NCBI GenBank assembly: GCA_018343915.1
Contig: JABRWF010000001.1
Coordinates: forward strand, 372,001 to 436,000
From: Agroathelia rolfsii
Taxonomy: Eukaryota > Basidiomycota > Agaricomycetes > Amylocorticiales > Amylocorticiaceae
Direction of reading: 5' to 3'
DNA: 64,000 nucleotides
Positions 22,055 to 32,173 of the stretch are shown here, piece by piece. Position numbers and translations under genes: made by a program. Position 1 is the stretch's first letter. Each line of letters opens with the position of its first letter. The notes below the pieces were generated by a model. The model was not told where the DNA came from, made no database searches, and was given only the letters and a program-made list of their open reading frames with translations.

Positions 22055-24373
22055 AGTGGCTGCTTGTTCCTCCATGATCTACATTACATAGTTAGGAACC
22101 GTATATGCTGGAGGGCTTGTAGGTGGCAGTGGTAGTGAAGCAGCAGGAGGTACAGGGATAGGTTGGACAGATGCTAAGACAGACACTTGTCCTTGAGGGG
22201 CAAATAGTCTTGGCTTATATCCTAATAGGGGGCAACAATGCTTCAGATGGCTAAGCTGCCCACAGTGGAAGCACTGAGCCTTCGACCAATCCCTGAGTGG
22301 GAACGATGGTCTACCCTGAAAGGAGGATTGACTGGTAGAAGGTACAGTAGTCTGGGCTGCATTAATTGTGATGGGGTTTGTTGTGGTTTCAGCAGTAGGG
22401 ACTTGAGGTTGCCATGTATCCTGCCAAAGGCCTGCCAAGCGCAAACCTTGTTCAGCATGTAATGCAGTGTCCATTGCCTTTTAGACTATTTCTAAATTGG
22501 TCTAGTCCCATCAACCAAGTACATTCCAGATCTTAGGATTTAACCCATCCAGGAACTGTATGTGCCAATCTTCTTCAGATAAGTCCATTTGTTATGCTGT
22601 AGACCAAAAATCCATAATATAGTCTTATGTGCTGTGTGAACCCTACTTCATGCCCTTTAGTTTATCTAGGGCAGACCGCTTGTAGTCCCATGACCCGTAA
22701 AGGCCTCGGAATGCCTTGTAAAAGTCTTCAAAGACAAATGGGGGCTTGCCCTTGATCTCAGGTTTCTTGATTTTGTTGGACCATTTCTCTAACTACCTCC
22801 TTGGACCTCCTTCAAGTAACAAGACTAATAACCTGCCCTTATCATGATCCATGCTATACAGAGTAGGATTCAAGTCCAAGTAGTTTTCAAATCCAAGGAC
22901 AAAGTCCTTGTATTTCTCATGTGTCAAGGGTACACTCCTTGACTTGATGAAATCATAGGTCAACACCCACAAATCACTTCAAATACAAAGAATGCCCTTC
23001 TTAACGTTTTAAGTCTTATGAAGTACCTAAGTACAAGCTTTCCCACAGCGTCACACTCCTTATCTTATTGAGGAGGTAACCGGGTACTCGGTTATCTTGC
23101 ACTTAATCGATGCTCTTACAAATGTTTCGCACACACACACATTTAGGGGATTTGCACTGCCTACAAGTAGAGAGAGAGAGGGATAGAAAGGGGGGGGAAG
23201 GCTAGGACGAGGAGGCCTAGGCCTAAGAGTAATACCCTGAAGGCGAAGTATTTTATTAGTAATCATACTTATGGAATACAAAATCCTTTACTTGCCTAAA
23301 GGCGAAGAGGTCGAAGCTGAGCTCTTCAGGACAAGTTACATGCTCTATTTATACTACTATTGAAGGGTCCGTGCGCAGCCTGGATGGTCTATGCGCAGAG
23401 GGAAATAGAAGTGTAAAGGTGGCAATGCAGGGGAAGAACTTTTAACCTAACTCCACCGGGCATCCGTGTGGAGATCCGTTTCCGGACCAGTACCGGTAAC
23501 TGTTAGGAATTGTTCAGGGAAGGAAGGCTGTGTTCCTAAGCTGTGCGTGATGGTGAAAATAAAGTTCGCACAGCTCCGAGATTACTCCTGTGACGTGCGG
23601 CTTGGAACACGTGAGGGCCAATCACATGACCACTGCACTGCCCACAGTCCACGCCCTTAAAGGGTAATTTTTATAAGGAAAATGAAAAAGGGTGAAAGAA
23701 AATACGATAACTAATTAAATAATAGTCCAAATAATACAAGAAATAGACCGAAAAATTCGCAGAAATTCCATCTCATGACATCATGGTTACTCATGAACTT
23801 TGAGGGTTCCTTGCCTCTTTCCTTAGTTGAGGCTACTGTGATAGTTTGTGGAGTTGGTGCAGGTATAGGGGCAGGGGCTGGATGGTTAGCAATCTCAACC
23901 AGCTTATGCTGGGTTTCTGTTATGTGTCGCATCATCTCTGTGGTTTAATGCTGCATTTCTAGCATCTGTTCCATGAATTATTCAAAGCCTGAGGATATGG
24001 TGGGCAAGGAAGGATGGGTAACAGCAGGAGTTCAGGTACAAGGGGTAAGGATAGGTGTGTGAATCTTTAGGGTGATGACAGGAGTGGGAATACATAATTT
24101 AGTGCATGAGGCAATAGGTTTGGGAATAGGATCTGGTTCTTAGTAGTCTGATGGAGATGGATATTCCTCCTTAGGTTCTTCTTCTTTGTTGTCTTCCTCC
24201 TCCTCGGATTCTTCTGGTGTAGCAGGTTTAGGAGGCGAGGGAAGTTTGGGTAGCGTTGGAACCTTGGGAGGTTGTAAGAAGGTAGGCTGAGGGGCAGGAG
24301 CAGATACAGAGGGGCAAGCAGAGGTTTTGGTGGTGGGTTAAACGGGTGCCTTTCCTTTTCTGGATTGGCTCAT
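22055..24373 (-). pseudogene. A2 gag, decayed, split by LTR-K
   Basis: Homologous to the 501-residue Gag of A1: a Pro-rich N-terminus with acidic run near 24190, the central Gag domain, and a CCHC knuckle near 22250 reading CFHCGQLSHLKHCCP. Start codon at 24373-24371. LTR-K (22922-23780) splits the central domain, and the complete T element separates its 3' end from pol. Several stops are present. Confidence 0.88.
22922..23780 (-). repeat. Solo LTR-K (859 bp), TSD TCATG
   Basis: TGTCAAGGGTACACTCC ... CTCATGACA in reverse orientation, with perfect TCATG duplications (22917-22921, 23781-23785) in A2 gag. It shares with LTR-D the terminal text and with A, D and J the hairpin and intron-like module near the TATA box. 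The second copy is at 43932-44786. Confidence 0.92.
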
Positions 24374-24785
24374 AAACAGTAGAGCAAAGGCTCAACACAC
24401 AGATTTTTCTTCTTCAGATTAAGGTGGTAAGCCAACCACCTTCTAGTAATGTAATAAAAGGTATAGTAAAATTACCTAAGCAACCAAGCAGTTTTACTCC
24501 TAAAGAGGAGTCCCTAGAAGCAGCAGACTAACTCTGCACTAGTGCCTTCAGGTAATGATATGAGCTTTCCCTGGAAGTACAGGTACTAACAAGTACAAAT
24601 CTAAATAGGTTGAAATTGAGGGATACTCAATCAATTACTTCCGCAAACAGTTCAAGGTTGCTCATGTAAGGACAATCATAGAAAGTAAAATTGGTTCTTG
24701 GCTTATGCTATTTTTTGCAGATATCTGGGACTGCATACCTGGAGTGAAGGCTTGACGGGTGGTTTTAGGTATAGCTTTAACCTAA

Positions 24786-25787
24786 TGTCAAGGCTTATAC
24801 TCTTAACTTAACCAAACAACATTAACCCTCTCAAAGGTACAAGGGTGGACTATAAGGTCCCTTTTACAATACGTGTATGTCTAGTCTTACTAGGTGCATA
24901 TATGCTCCCATTGCTATCCTTTGTAATAGTAGTCTAGTTAATCTACTTTGCTTGGATTGTGGTTGGTACTCTAGCCAGAGGCTTCCCATGTGCTCTCTTT
25001 GTGTCAAATAGATTTACTAAGCTTTCTTACTCAGAGTAGGCAGCTTAGCCCTCCATACTACAACTAATGCCTAAGAGGACTTGTTACTGCCTCTATCTAA
25101 ATAAACAGAGTTTTATCATGCACAATTGCCTCTATATATTGAGGACTTCTTATAACCCTCTTGTAACAGGGCTTACGTATATGCTTACTAAGATACCCTT
25201 GAGGCTTTACACTTAATAAGGGGAATAGGGAAAGAGGGTGTGGCTAGGATATGAATAAGCCTAAAGGTGAAATATATATTAGTTTATGTAGAAGGGTACA
25301 AACAGGGGGGGGGGTGCCCTTACCTAAAGGCAAAAAGGTTGAAGCTGAGGTTTAGGTAAGGGCTACATGCTTGTATTTATACATAAATGAAAGGGCCTGT
25401 GTGCAGCCTTGATGGTCTGTGCGCAGTTGGGGTTTGTAAGCAGGAACATGTCAAAATGTAGGGGCAGTGCTTTGTACCTAAGTCCAATGAGCATCCAATT
25501 GGAATGATAAGTCTAGTACTCCTTAGTAATCATACAGTGATTGGAATGTCCCTAGTTCCTGAGTCTAGACCTTTTGATGAAAAGGAATGATCTAGACTCT
25601 GCCTTCCTAATATATACTTGTCACAAGCACTCCTGTCATGTGGGGCTAACACAGCCAGTCACACATATGTCAAGATGTTGCCTGCAAGGTATTTTGTCTC
25701 TAACTTAACCAATAAAAATTGTAAAAAATGTAATAAAAATATGTACATATCCATAAAGAAAAGGCAAAAAATCTCCAACTCATAACA
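24786..25787 (-). repeat. 5' LTR of A2
   Basis: 1002 bp, TGTCAAGG ... CTCATAACA on the plus strand. The bases just inside it (24770-24785) read a decayed form of the A1 primer site, complementary to the core of its own LTR. Differences from A1 are dominated by C-to-T and G-to-A. Confidence 0.9.
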
Positions 25788-25792
25788 GAAAC

Positions 25793-26251
25793 ATTATGTT
25801 ATGGGGATGTTTTGGATGGGATAGGGCTGGATATGCAACCAGGATTATTGGGAAAATGGACTCAGAAGTCTATGTGTCTATTTTAGAGGATGAACTCTAG
25901 GATAGTATAGAGTTATAGGGTAAAAATACTAATAATACTGTGTTTTAGCAGGATAATAACCCTAAACATAAGAGCAAACTAGCCATGAAATGGTTTAAAG
26001 ACTATGAATTGGAAGTTATGGAGTGGCCTACTAACTCCCCAGACCTCAATCCTATTAAGCATCTATGGGATTACCTCAAAAGAAAGCTAGCAGACTATGA
26101 TGAGCCTACATCATCATTTACTGGGCTCTAGGAGAGGGTAGAGAAGGAGTGGGATGCTATTCCAGTATCTGTTTGTCAAAAGTTGATTGAGAGTATACCT
26201 AGAAGGGTAGCAGAGGTGATAAAAGCAAAAGAAGGATATACTAGATACTAA
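25793..26251 (+). pseudogene. Tc1 transposase C-terminal half (copy 3)
   Basis: Continuation of the frame broken at 12852, on the other side of the A2 insertion (duplicated GAAAC at 25788-25792). The catalytic Glu region reads LNPIKHLW, so Glu has become Lys. Multiple stops are present. The 3' terminal inverted repeat follows to 26493. Confidence 0.85.
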
Positions 26252-26495
26252 ATTTAATGAAATTTATATTTTGAAAATGTCAGCAACAAAACTATCTCAA
26301 TAATACCCCTTGAAAGAATAATACATAACTCTATGGTTTATTGACCAAATCACATGACCCAGGGCTCGATTTAAAGCAGATATGGTATACTTAATAGGAG
26401 TATTTTTAGTATAATTTTAAGTATTTTATTTCTGGAGATATAGATCAAAAGTTGTAAAAAATGCAAATATTGAGATAGTTTTATTACTCAGTGTA

Positions 26496-26935
26496 GCTGA
26501 AGTATATACTTAACCTAGCTCTACTTAGAGCACAGGGCTTATAACCTGTAAAAGCAGTGTACCACTATAGTAGTGTACTGCTCACTTACTCAGGAAGAGC
26601 TTGTTTATATGTAAATATAAAAATTGCTACTACTACTACTATAGTTGTACTTTAGAGGCTTAAGGCTACTTAGGACAAATAAAATCATTATTATTGCATA
26701 GGCATAATACACCCTCTCTATATACTACAAGGTATTTAGGGCAGGTATATGTAAGAATGTCTATAGCTATGCACTAATATACAATGTCTATATATAGGAG
26801 GCAGTGGTAAACTACTGTATATACTTACTATATACTTCTATATCTGACTAGATTAGGTGCTCTTTTTAGGCACACTAATCAGGCTACTATTGCAGACCAT
26901 CTCTGTAGAGCTCCTCCTTAAGTAGGTTGCTCTAA
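26496..26935. other. No recognisable feature
   Basis: AT-rich host or decayed repeat sequence between Tc1 copy 3 and an LTR-A tail. A short trinucleotide run (CTA) lies near 26625. No motif was recognised on either strand. Confidence 0.4.
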
Positions 26936-27022
26936 GCTTAACATATAAAAATATAATAAAAATATATACATATTTATAGTAAAAATGCAAAAAATATCCT
27001 CTAGATGTCCAACTTATAATAT
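26936..27022 (-). repeat. LTR-A terminal fragment
   Basis: The last ~85 bp of a reverse-orientation family A LTR, ending CCAACTTATAATA where intact copies end CCAACTCATAACA. It is strongly decayed. Confidence 0.55.
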
Positions 27023-27029
27023 ATTGGTG

Positions 27030-27524
27030 GGTTATAATAGTAAGTAATTGTATAGTATTAGTAAGTAAAGATATCCATTTATCTCAATATCCTATTATTA
27101 GACCTATATTAGTAATGTATTGTAAATATTATTAATATTGTGGAATTGCTTAGTAAATATTTCAGTGATTTATAAGCAAATATCTACTAAGTAATAAACT
27201 ATTTAGTGGATTTCTCAGTGAATATTGGAAAATGAATATTTAAATAGAATTGTTTAATATTTATGGAAAAGATATAAAGAATTGATGAAGTTATATGACT
27301 TCAGATAAGATAATCTTATCTCTGATAAGATTAGATATATGGGATATTGAAAATATTAAATAAATAAATATATGCATATAAAGAATTGTTAATATCTTTA
27401 TAATGAATAGTTGTAAAATCATGAAATAAATATCCATATATGCTATGATGTTAGGGGATTTATTGAAGTACTCATTGGAATCATTGGAAAGATATGAAGA
27501 CTGTAAATATTCAATCTTTCAACA
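27030..27524 (-). repeat. LTR-F fragment, inverted
   Basis: The minus strand starts TGTTGAAAGATTG at 27524 and matches about 500 bp of LTR-F at 1945-2440. Together the two copies form a long, distant inverted repeat. The 3' half of F is missing. Confidence 0.65.
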
Positions 27525-27811
27525 AAATAAATTGCACCTAACCTATGCAGAGTTCTATCCTAAATGCCTTATGCAGACTGGTAATTTACTGATGCATTCC
27601 ACAAAGTATTCATGAAATAATGTTGCAAGTAGTAGTACTGCTACATTTTAGGTCAAGAGCAAAATGCCAATCATTACAATTTCCAATTATAATAGGAATA
27701 AGAAGATTCAAAATCGAGCTCTTTTACCAAGCATATAAAGTGACCTTTATTTTTTATTTTTTATTGACTTTCTGATAAATGCAACTTTATTGGATTTTAC
27801 ATGCTAGCATA
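27525..27811. other. 3' flank of the DUF6534 gene
   Basis: Low-copy, AT-rich DNA downstream of the stop codon at 27812-27814. No repeat family from the rest of the window occurs here. It presumably holds the polyadenylation region of the gene. Confidence 0.4.
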
Positions 27812-29541
27812 TTACAATGGCGCTAGGGCACGACCTTCATGCAATTTTGCTTTAAATGAGCTAGTTTCCATTGAAAATGTATTCCCGTCCTTAATAGAAG
27901 AAATGAGGTAGTATGAAAAAAAAGAGAGTAGGCCACTTACATTTCCTGGTTCATTATCAGTCATGTTTTGCTTGTTTGAGAGCATTTGCTGTGTATATAT
28001 TGAATTACTCCGAGACACAGCGGAGATAAACTTTAATGATTTGTTGGTTGAATTGTCCTGGTTGTTATCTCTCATAAAAGTCCTAATGGTAAGGTTTCCA
28101 AGAATAGTGTTGCAATATAAAGAGCAGAGCGGAAGATTTCCTATGGCATACATCAATGTTTTTCCAGCTCGGATCAGCTAGAAAGCATTCGAGATTTAGC
28201 GATTTATTATGAACCTTGAGTAAAAGAAAGAGGGAACGTACTACTATGACTATTACTGTAGCAAATACAGCCGTCCAAGCTCCCGTATTCAAGGAAGCCA
28301 CCGTGAGCTTAGTAAGTAGACGATTGGTTCTGATTAACATTAAGGACTGCTTTAGATAATTTGATCTGGACAAATCTAAATTAGGAATTAATTAATATAC
28401 CTCGCAATTTCACCACGATTGGCAAGTAAAAGACCACACATAGCAACCGCAAGACAAACATCAGCAGCCATGTTACAACCTTGAATTGCGATTGAAACAT
28501 TATTAATCTTTAGAAGGTCAGCTGTTGATTGGTATGACAGTCTATAAGAAACACATGAGTTAAATGTTCTGACTATTTATTTTGATATCATACCCGCGAG
28601 CCACGTATATTACTGATAAAACGAACTGCCCAATAATTAGTGGTATCTATTGGTTCAATAAAATAACATGTGATGGACATTATAGGAAATATTCATTGAA
28701 ATATGCTCTAACAACGTACCATTAAAGTAGGCAGGAACCATCTAACGGCAGGGTGGCTATCGGCGCTTACTAGACATACCTGGTTATAATAAAATATAAT
28801 CCACAGAATGTAAAACAATGCATACACAGGTATATTCTCCTAATAAAGAAAATTTGGGCCATCGAGGCAGCAATTGTCTACATGTATATGAGCTCTACAG
28901 ATTACCACGAATTTTGATGATAACTGACCGTAAAAACGAGTTGGTACTTATAAAATGTGAGAAATGTAATGTTAGCAGTTTAAGTTCAATTGTCCAAGGA
29001 GCTAAATACAGCAATGACACTTACTATAAGTTCCCTATTTTTTATTTTTTATTTCCTTATTCAAGTCTCGATATGATTGTATATGAAATACGACATACGG
29101 TACAATATCTCCCATATGTGTTGAATTGCCGTAGTTCTTAATAAGCGGATCCCATACTGTGTTAATTGCAGTATAAATAAAACTGGTACTGCAATAGGGA
29201 AGGTAGTGATTACATACAGCCTTTAATAACAACAATTTGGTGTGCAGTGCTTAAGCACCAGAGAACAATCACCCATATTTTCATTAGGATATTGTCCTTA
29301 GGATATCTAAAAAATTTTGATTACAACAGATTCAGCTAGTAATACTTAGAACTTACTGAGAGAAGTAATATATTCTAAATAATCAATTAGGTTTTCCATT
29401 GTATATGTCAAGAAAACTAGTTACTTGCGTTTGAATACAGTGCATGCCCCATAAAGCACACGATAAGAATGCACCAATCAACAAGCCACCATATGATAAA
29501 CTTAAGTTCACCACCACTTCAATAGGTGTGCTTGAGTTCAT
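27812..29541 (-). CDS. DUF6534-type membrane protein gene, about 11 exons
   Basis: Multi-exon host gene. Exons I can chain in frame: 29541-29429, 29374-29357, 29306-29218, 29156 to about 29092, 28877-28826, 28769-28720, 28646-28594, 28541-28401, 28365-28242, 28177-27941, 27889-27812 (stop TAA). Introns are mostly 35-75 nt with GT-AG ends; intron 1 appears to use a GC donor (GCAAGT). Motifs in order are LLIGAFLSCALWGMHCIQT, YPKDN, NYGN, QIFFIRRIYLLS, RWFLPTL, NTGAWTAVFA and LYCNTILGNLTIR, the order of the fungal DUF6534 family, with several membrane helices. The exon 4 to 5 junction is unresolved: a ~215-nt gap may hide an exon. Predicted length is about 340 residues, usual for the family. Function unknown; an integral membrane protein is inferred. 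Confidence 0.8.
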
Positions 29542-30744
29542 ATGTTCTAGGGCGTAAGAAAAGGATAGATTGAATGGGATATCGAGAACCTTCTGTTATA
29601 ATGTACAAAAGCTGCGAGAACATTCGCGTGGGCTTAAAAACAAATGTCGGGACCCCTACATAGCATCAATATCTAGGTGAAATAACGTATATAGATATAT
29701 GGTATGGCATCAAGTTGATATATCAATACGGCATCTGATGGTAGACTTGTAAATTTCCTACAATTTATAGTTCACGCTATTGAGCAGATTTGGAATTGTT
29801 TTAGTCGCTGATAAAATTGCAAGATGAATTCCGGAACTTCAAACTGAAGGCGTTAAAATTACTTTTGATCAATATTGTGGCATTTTTAATAGTGCATCAA
29901 CCAACAATGGCATTACCCCGGATAAACGCTTTGATAGGCTAGAATACTGTAAGTCTAATGCTATATATATTAATGTTCTTTGCAAATTTATTCTATACTA
30001 AATGCTTGTGTTTCCCTCACTATTATCCCAACTCTCTAACTTGATATCATTGAAGTTCTATTGTGATGCATCATCTGACTCACATTTATTAAAATCACAT
30101 CAGTCATCATGAATCATAGGTTTAGACAATTTTTTTTCGCATCAAACAAACATTTGATGATGTATATTGAATCAAAAGATAGCATCACCCAACTGATTTT
30201 GTGATATGACTACGCTATTCAGTTTAAAATTATATGGTTGGTGGCTGGTAGGACTGCTCTATAAAGTAACATTAATGCAGGGCTTTATTTATATCTTATG
30301 ATCAGAATTAAAATCAATTTATAGATATGATACAATATTATCATGAGTTTTTGCATTATCCTTAGTGGTAATAATAGAAATCACAACGTTAACAAAATTT
30401 CCAGGAATTTTTGCTTAGATAGTCATCTAATTTTCCCCACTACTAGTATACCCTTTACAACAATGATTGCCTATAGCTCATTTACTATTATAAAATAAGG
30501 CACTTTTGATAGATTGAATTAAATTCAGTGTTTGTTGTATTGTAGTTGAATTGTAACTCAAACGCGTTCATTTCGGTAATTAACAGACTCTATCATTGTA
30601 AATTTATTGGACAGTATGCATAACATGTACCATCATATGTCTTTCCCTCCTCTTCTCCTGCTGTACATGCTGTACAGCTTTATATGATGCTATCTTTGAT
30701 ACCATACCAGTACTCTAATCTTCAATTCTTTTCGGTATAGCAAT
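29542..30744. other. Low-copy intergenic DNA upstream of the gene
   Basis: About 1.2 kb with no family repeat and no frame I can assign. It includes the promoter side of the DUF6534 gene. Base composition is AT-rich but without the transition signature of the repeats. Element A1 is inserted at its right edge. Confidence 0.4.
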
Positions 30745-31108
30745 GTTAGTGTTATGAGTTGAACATTTTTCGCCTTTTTCTTACGGACATGTACATATTT
30801 TTATTGTATTTTTTACGATTTTATTGATTGAGATATGGACAAAATACCTTGCAGGCGACATCTTGACGCGCGTGTGACTGGCTGTGTTAGCCCCACGTGA
30901 CAGGAGTGCTCGTGACAAGAGTATATTAGGAAGGCGGAGTCTAGATCATTCCTTTTCATCAAAAGGTCTAGACTCAGGAACCAGGGTCGTTCCGATCACT
31001 GTGCGATTACTAAGGAGTACTAGACTCATCATTCCGATCGGTTGCTCATCGGACTTAGGTACAAAGTACTGCCCCTGCATTCTAGTCATTTCCGCTTACG
31101 CACCCCGT

Positions 31109-31160
31109 TGCGCACAGACCATCAAGGCTGCGCACGGGCCCTTCATTTTATGTATAAATA
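31109..31160 (+). promoter_or_regulatory. A1 promoter: upstream motif and TATA box
   Basis: TATAAATA lies at 31153-31160, and TGCGCACAGACC lies upstream at 31109 with a second TGCGCAC at about 31129. The same upstream motif precedes the TATA of LTR-J (twice, 41954 and 41973) and, inverted in layout, LTR-K. The expected start of transcription, 30-35 nt after the TATA, coincides with the first base of the primer-complementary string at 31187. Confidence 0.7.
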
Positions 31161-31186
31161 CAAGCCTGTAGCCCTTACCTGAACCT

Positions 31187-31198
31187 TAGCTTCGACCT
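31187..31198 (+). promoter_or_regulatory. Putative self-primer (5' end of A1 RNA)
   Basis: TAGCTTCGACCT is perfectly complementary to AGGTCGAAGCTA at 31756-31767, just inside the LTR. It starts 34 nt after the first base of the TATA box, so it should be at or near the RNA 5' end, as in self-primed Tf1. The string sits in the loop of the 13-bp inverted repeat. Confidence 0.75.
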
Positions 31199-31210
31199 TC
31201 TCGCCTTCAG

Positions 31211-31269
31211 GTAAGGGCACCTCCCCCTTGTACACTTACATAAATAACTAATATATATCTCGCCTTCAG
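31211..31269 (+). other. Predicted intron within the A1 LTR
   Basis: TTCAG|GTAAGG at the 5' side, CTAAT branch-like sequence at 31248-31252 and CGCCTTCAG|G at the 3' side, giving 59 nt, the common size of introns in such fungi. The sequence TCGCCTTCAG is repeated at both edges. Equivalent signals occur in LTR-D, J and K. Splicing is inferred only. Confidence 0.5.
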
Positions 31270-31755
31270 GCTTGTTTGCCCTAGCCCACACACACACTCT
31301 CTCTCTCCTATTTAGTATAAGGCCTTAGCGGCATCTAAGTAGCATATACGTAAGCCCTAGTACCAGAGGGCAATCTGAGTCATAAAGCCCTCAATACAAG
31401 GAGGCACTGCGCGTGATCACAAAATCCAGTTCATTCTGGTCAAGGCAGTAACAAGTCCTTGCAGGGATAACGTAGACCACGGTGGGCTAAGCCGCCTGTC
31501 TCGAGTAAGAAACACTATATAAACTATTTGACGCAAAGCGAGTACACGGGAAGACAACACATCCAGAGTACCGACCACAAGCCAAGCAAAGTAGTTAATA
31601 GAGTGTCCTATTACAAAGAGCAGCAACGGGAGCACGTGGGCCCCTGACAAATATCTAACCAAGTAACACACGTAAAACCCGGCTTTACGGCCCGCCTCCG
31701 TACCTTACAGGGGGTTGTGTTTGTTAGATAAGTCAAGCGCGCAAGCCTTGACATT

Positions 31756-31767
31756 AGGTCGAAGCTA
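31756..31767 (+). promoter_or_regulatory. Primer-binding site of A1
   Basis: AGGTCGAAGCTA begins two bases after the LTR end. It lacks the TGG expected for a tRNA acceptor end but is a 12-nt perfect complement of 31187-31198 in the LTR. The A2 element shows the same pair in decayed form. Confidence 0.75.
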
Positions 31768-32173
31768 CACCTAAAACCACCCGTCGAGCCTCGCTCCAGG
31801 TGTGCAGTCCCAGAAACCTGCAAAGTAGCATAAGCCAAGAACCAAAGATTACTTTTCTACGATTGTCCTTACATAAGCAACCCCGAACTGTTTGCGGAAG
31901 CAATTGATTGGGCTTAAAAACCTCAATTTCAACCCGTTAAGATTTGTACTTGTTAGTACCTGCACTCCCAGGGAAAACTCGTGTCGTTACCCGAAGGCGC
32001 TAGTGCAGAGTTAGTCTGCTGCTTCTAGGGACTCCTCTTTAGGAGTAAAACTGCTCGGTTGCTTAAGTAATTCTTTACTTTACATTTTTATTACGTTACC
32101 AGAAGGTGGTCGGCTTACCGCCTTAAAGTTTGAAGAAGAAAATTCTGTGTGTTGAGCCTTTGCTCCACTGTTT

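Larger units (their letters stand above)
12853..25787 (-). mobile_element. Chromovirus A2 (Ty3/gypsy), decayed, five insertions
   Basis: Full-length element of family A in reverse orientation with 1002-bp LTRs at 12853-13854 and 24786-25787 and duplicated target GAAAC (12848-12852, 25788-25792). Nested in it are LTR-G (14604), LTR-D (15427), LTR-E with LTR-A inside (17804), a complete T element (20541) and LTR-K (22922). The net length is 7472 bp against 7498 for A1. Coding regions are heavily hit by G:C-to-A:T changes. The polypurine tract (minus strand GAGAAGGGGGTAA) adjoins the left LTR, as in A1. Confidence 0.92.
10032..26493 (+). mobile_element. Tc1/mariner element, copy 3, split twice
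   Basis: Left end at 10032 after TA (10030-10031) and right end at 26493 before TA (26494-26495). The element is interrupted by LTR-C (10391-12286) and by gypsy element A2 (12853-25787). Subtracting both insertions and one 5-bp duplication each leaves 1621 bp, identical to copies 1 and 2. This confirms the boundaries and the order of insertion. Confidence 0.93.
30750..31753 (+). repeat. 5' LTR of A1
   Basis: TGTTATGAG ... CCTTGACA. From 5' to 3' it holds an upstream motif TGCGCACAGACC (31109-31120), TATAAATA (31153-31160), a 13-bp inverted repeat (31171-31183 with 31206-31218) enclosing the primer-complementary core, a predicted 59-nt intron (31211-31269), and a CA/CT-rich tract near 31300. 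Confidence 0.95.

Noticed and set aside
29800..30740. A second host gene upstream of the DUF6534 gene.
   Set aside because: Only short frames broken by stops on both strands, with no consistent splice chain or motif.
30884..31171. A ~95-codon open frame that recurs in nearly every LTR-A copy (for example 37378, 45772, 48557, 58738).
   Set aside because: It lies across the U3 region and runs through the TATA box, resembles no protein, and is repeated simply because the LTR is. Decayed copies show no protection of the frame.
31754..31790. A conventional tRNA primer site next to the A1 LTR.
   Set aside because: No TGG start and no complement to a tRNA 3' end that I recognise. The self-complement explains the sequence better.
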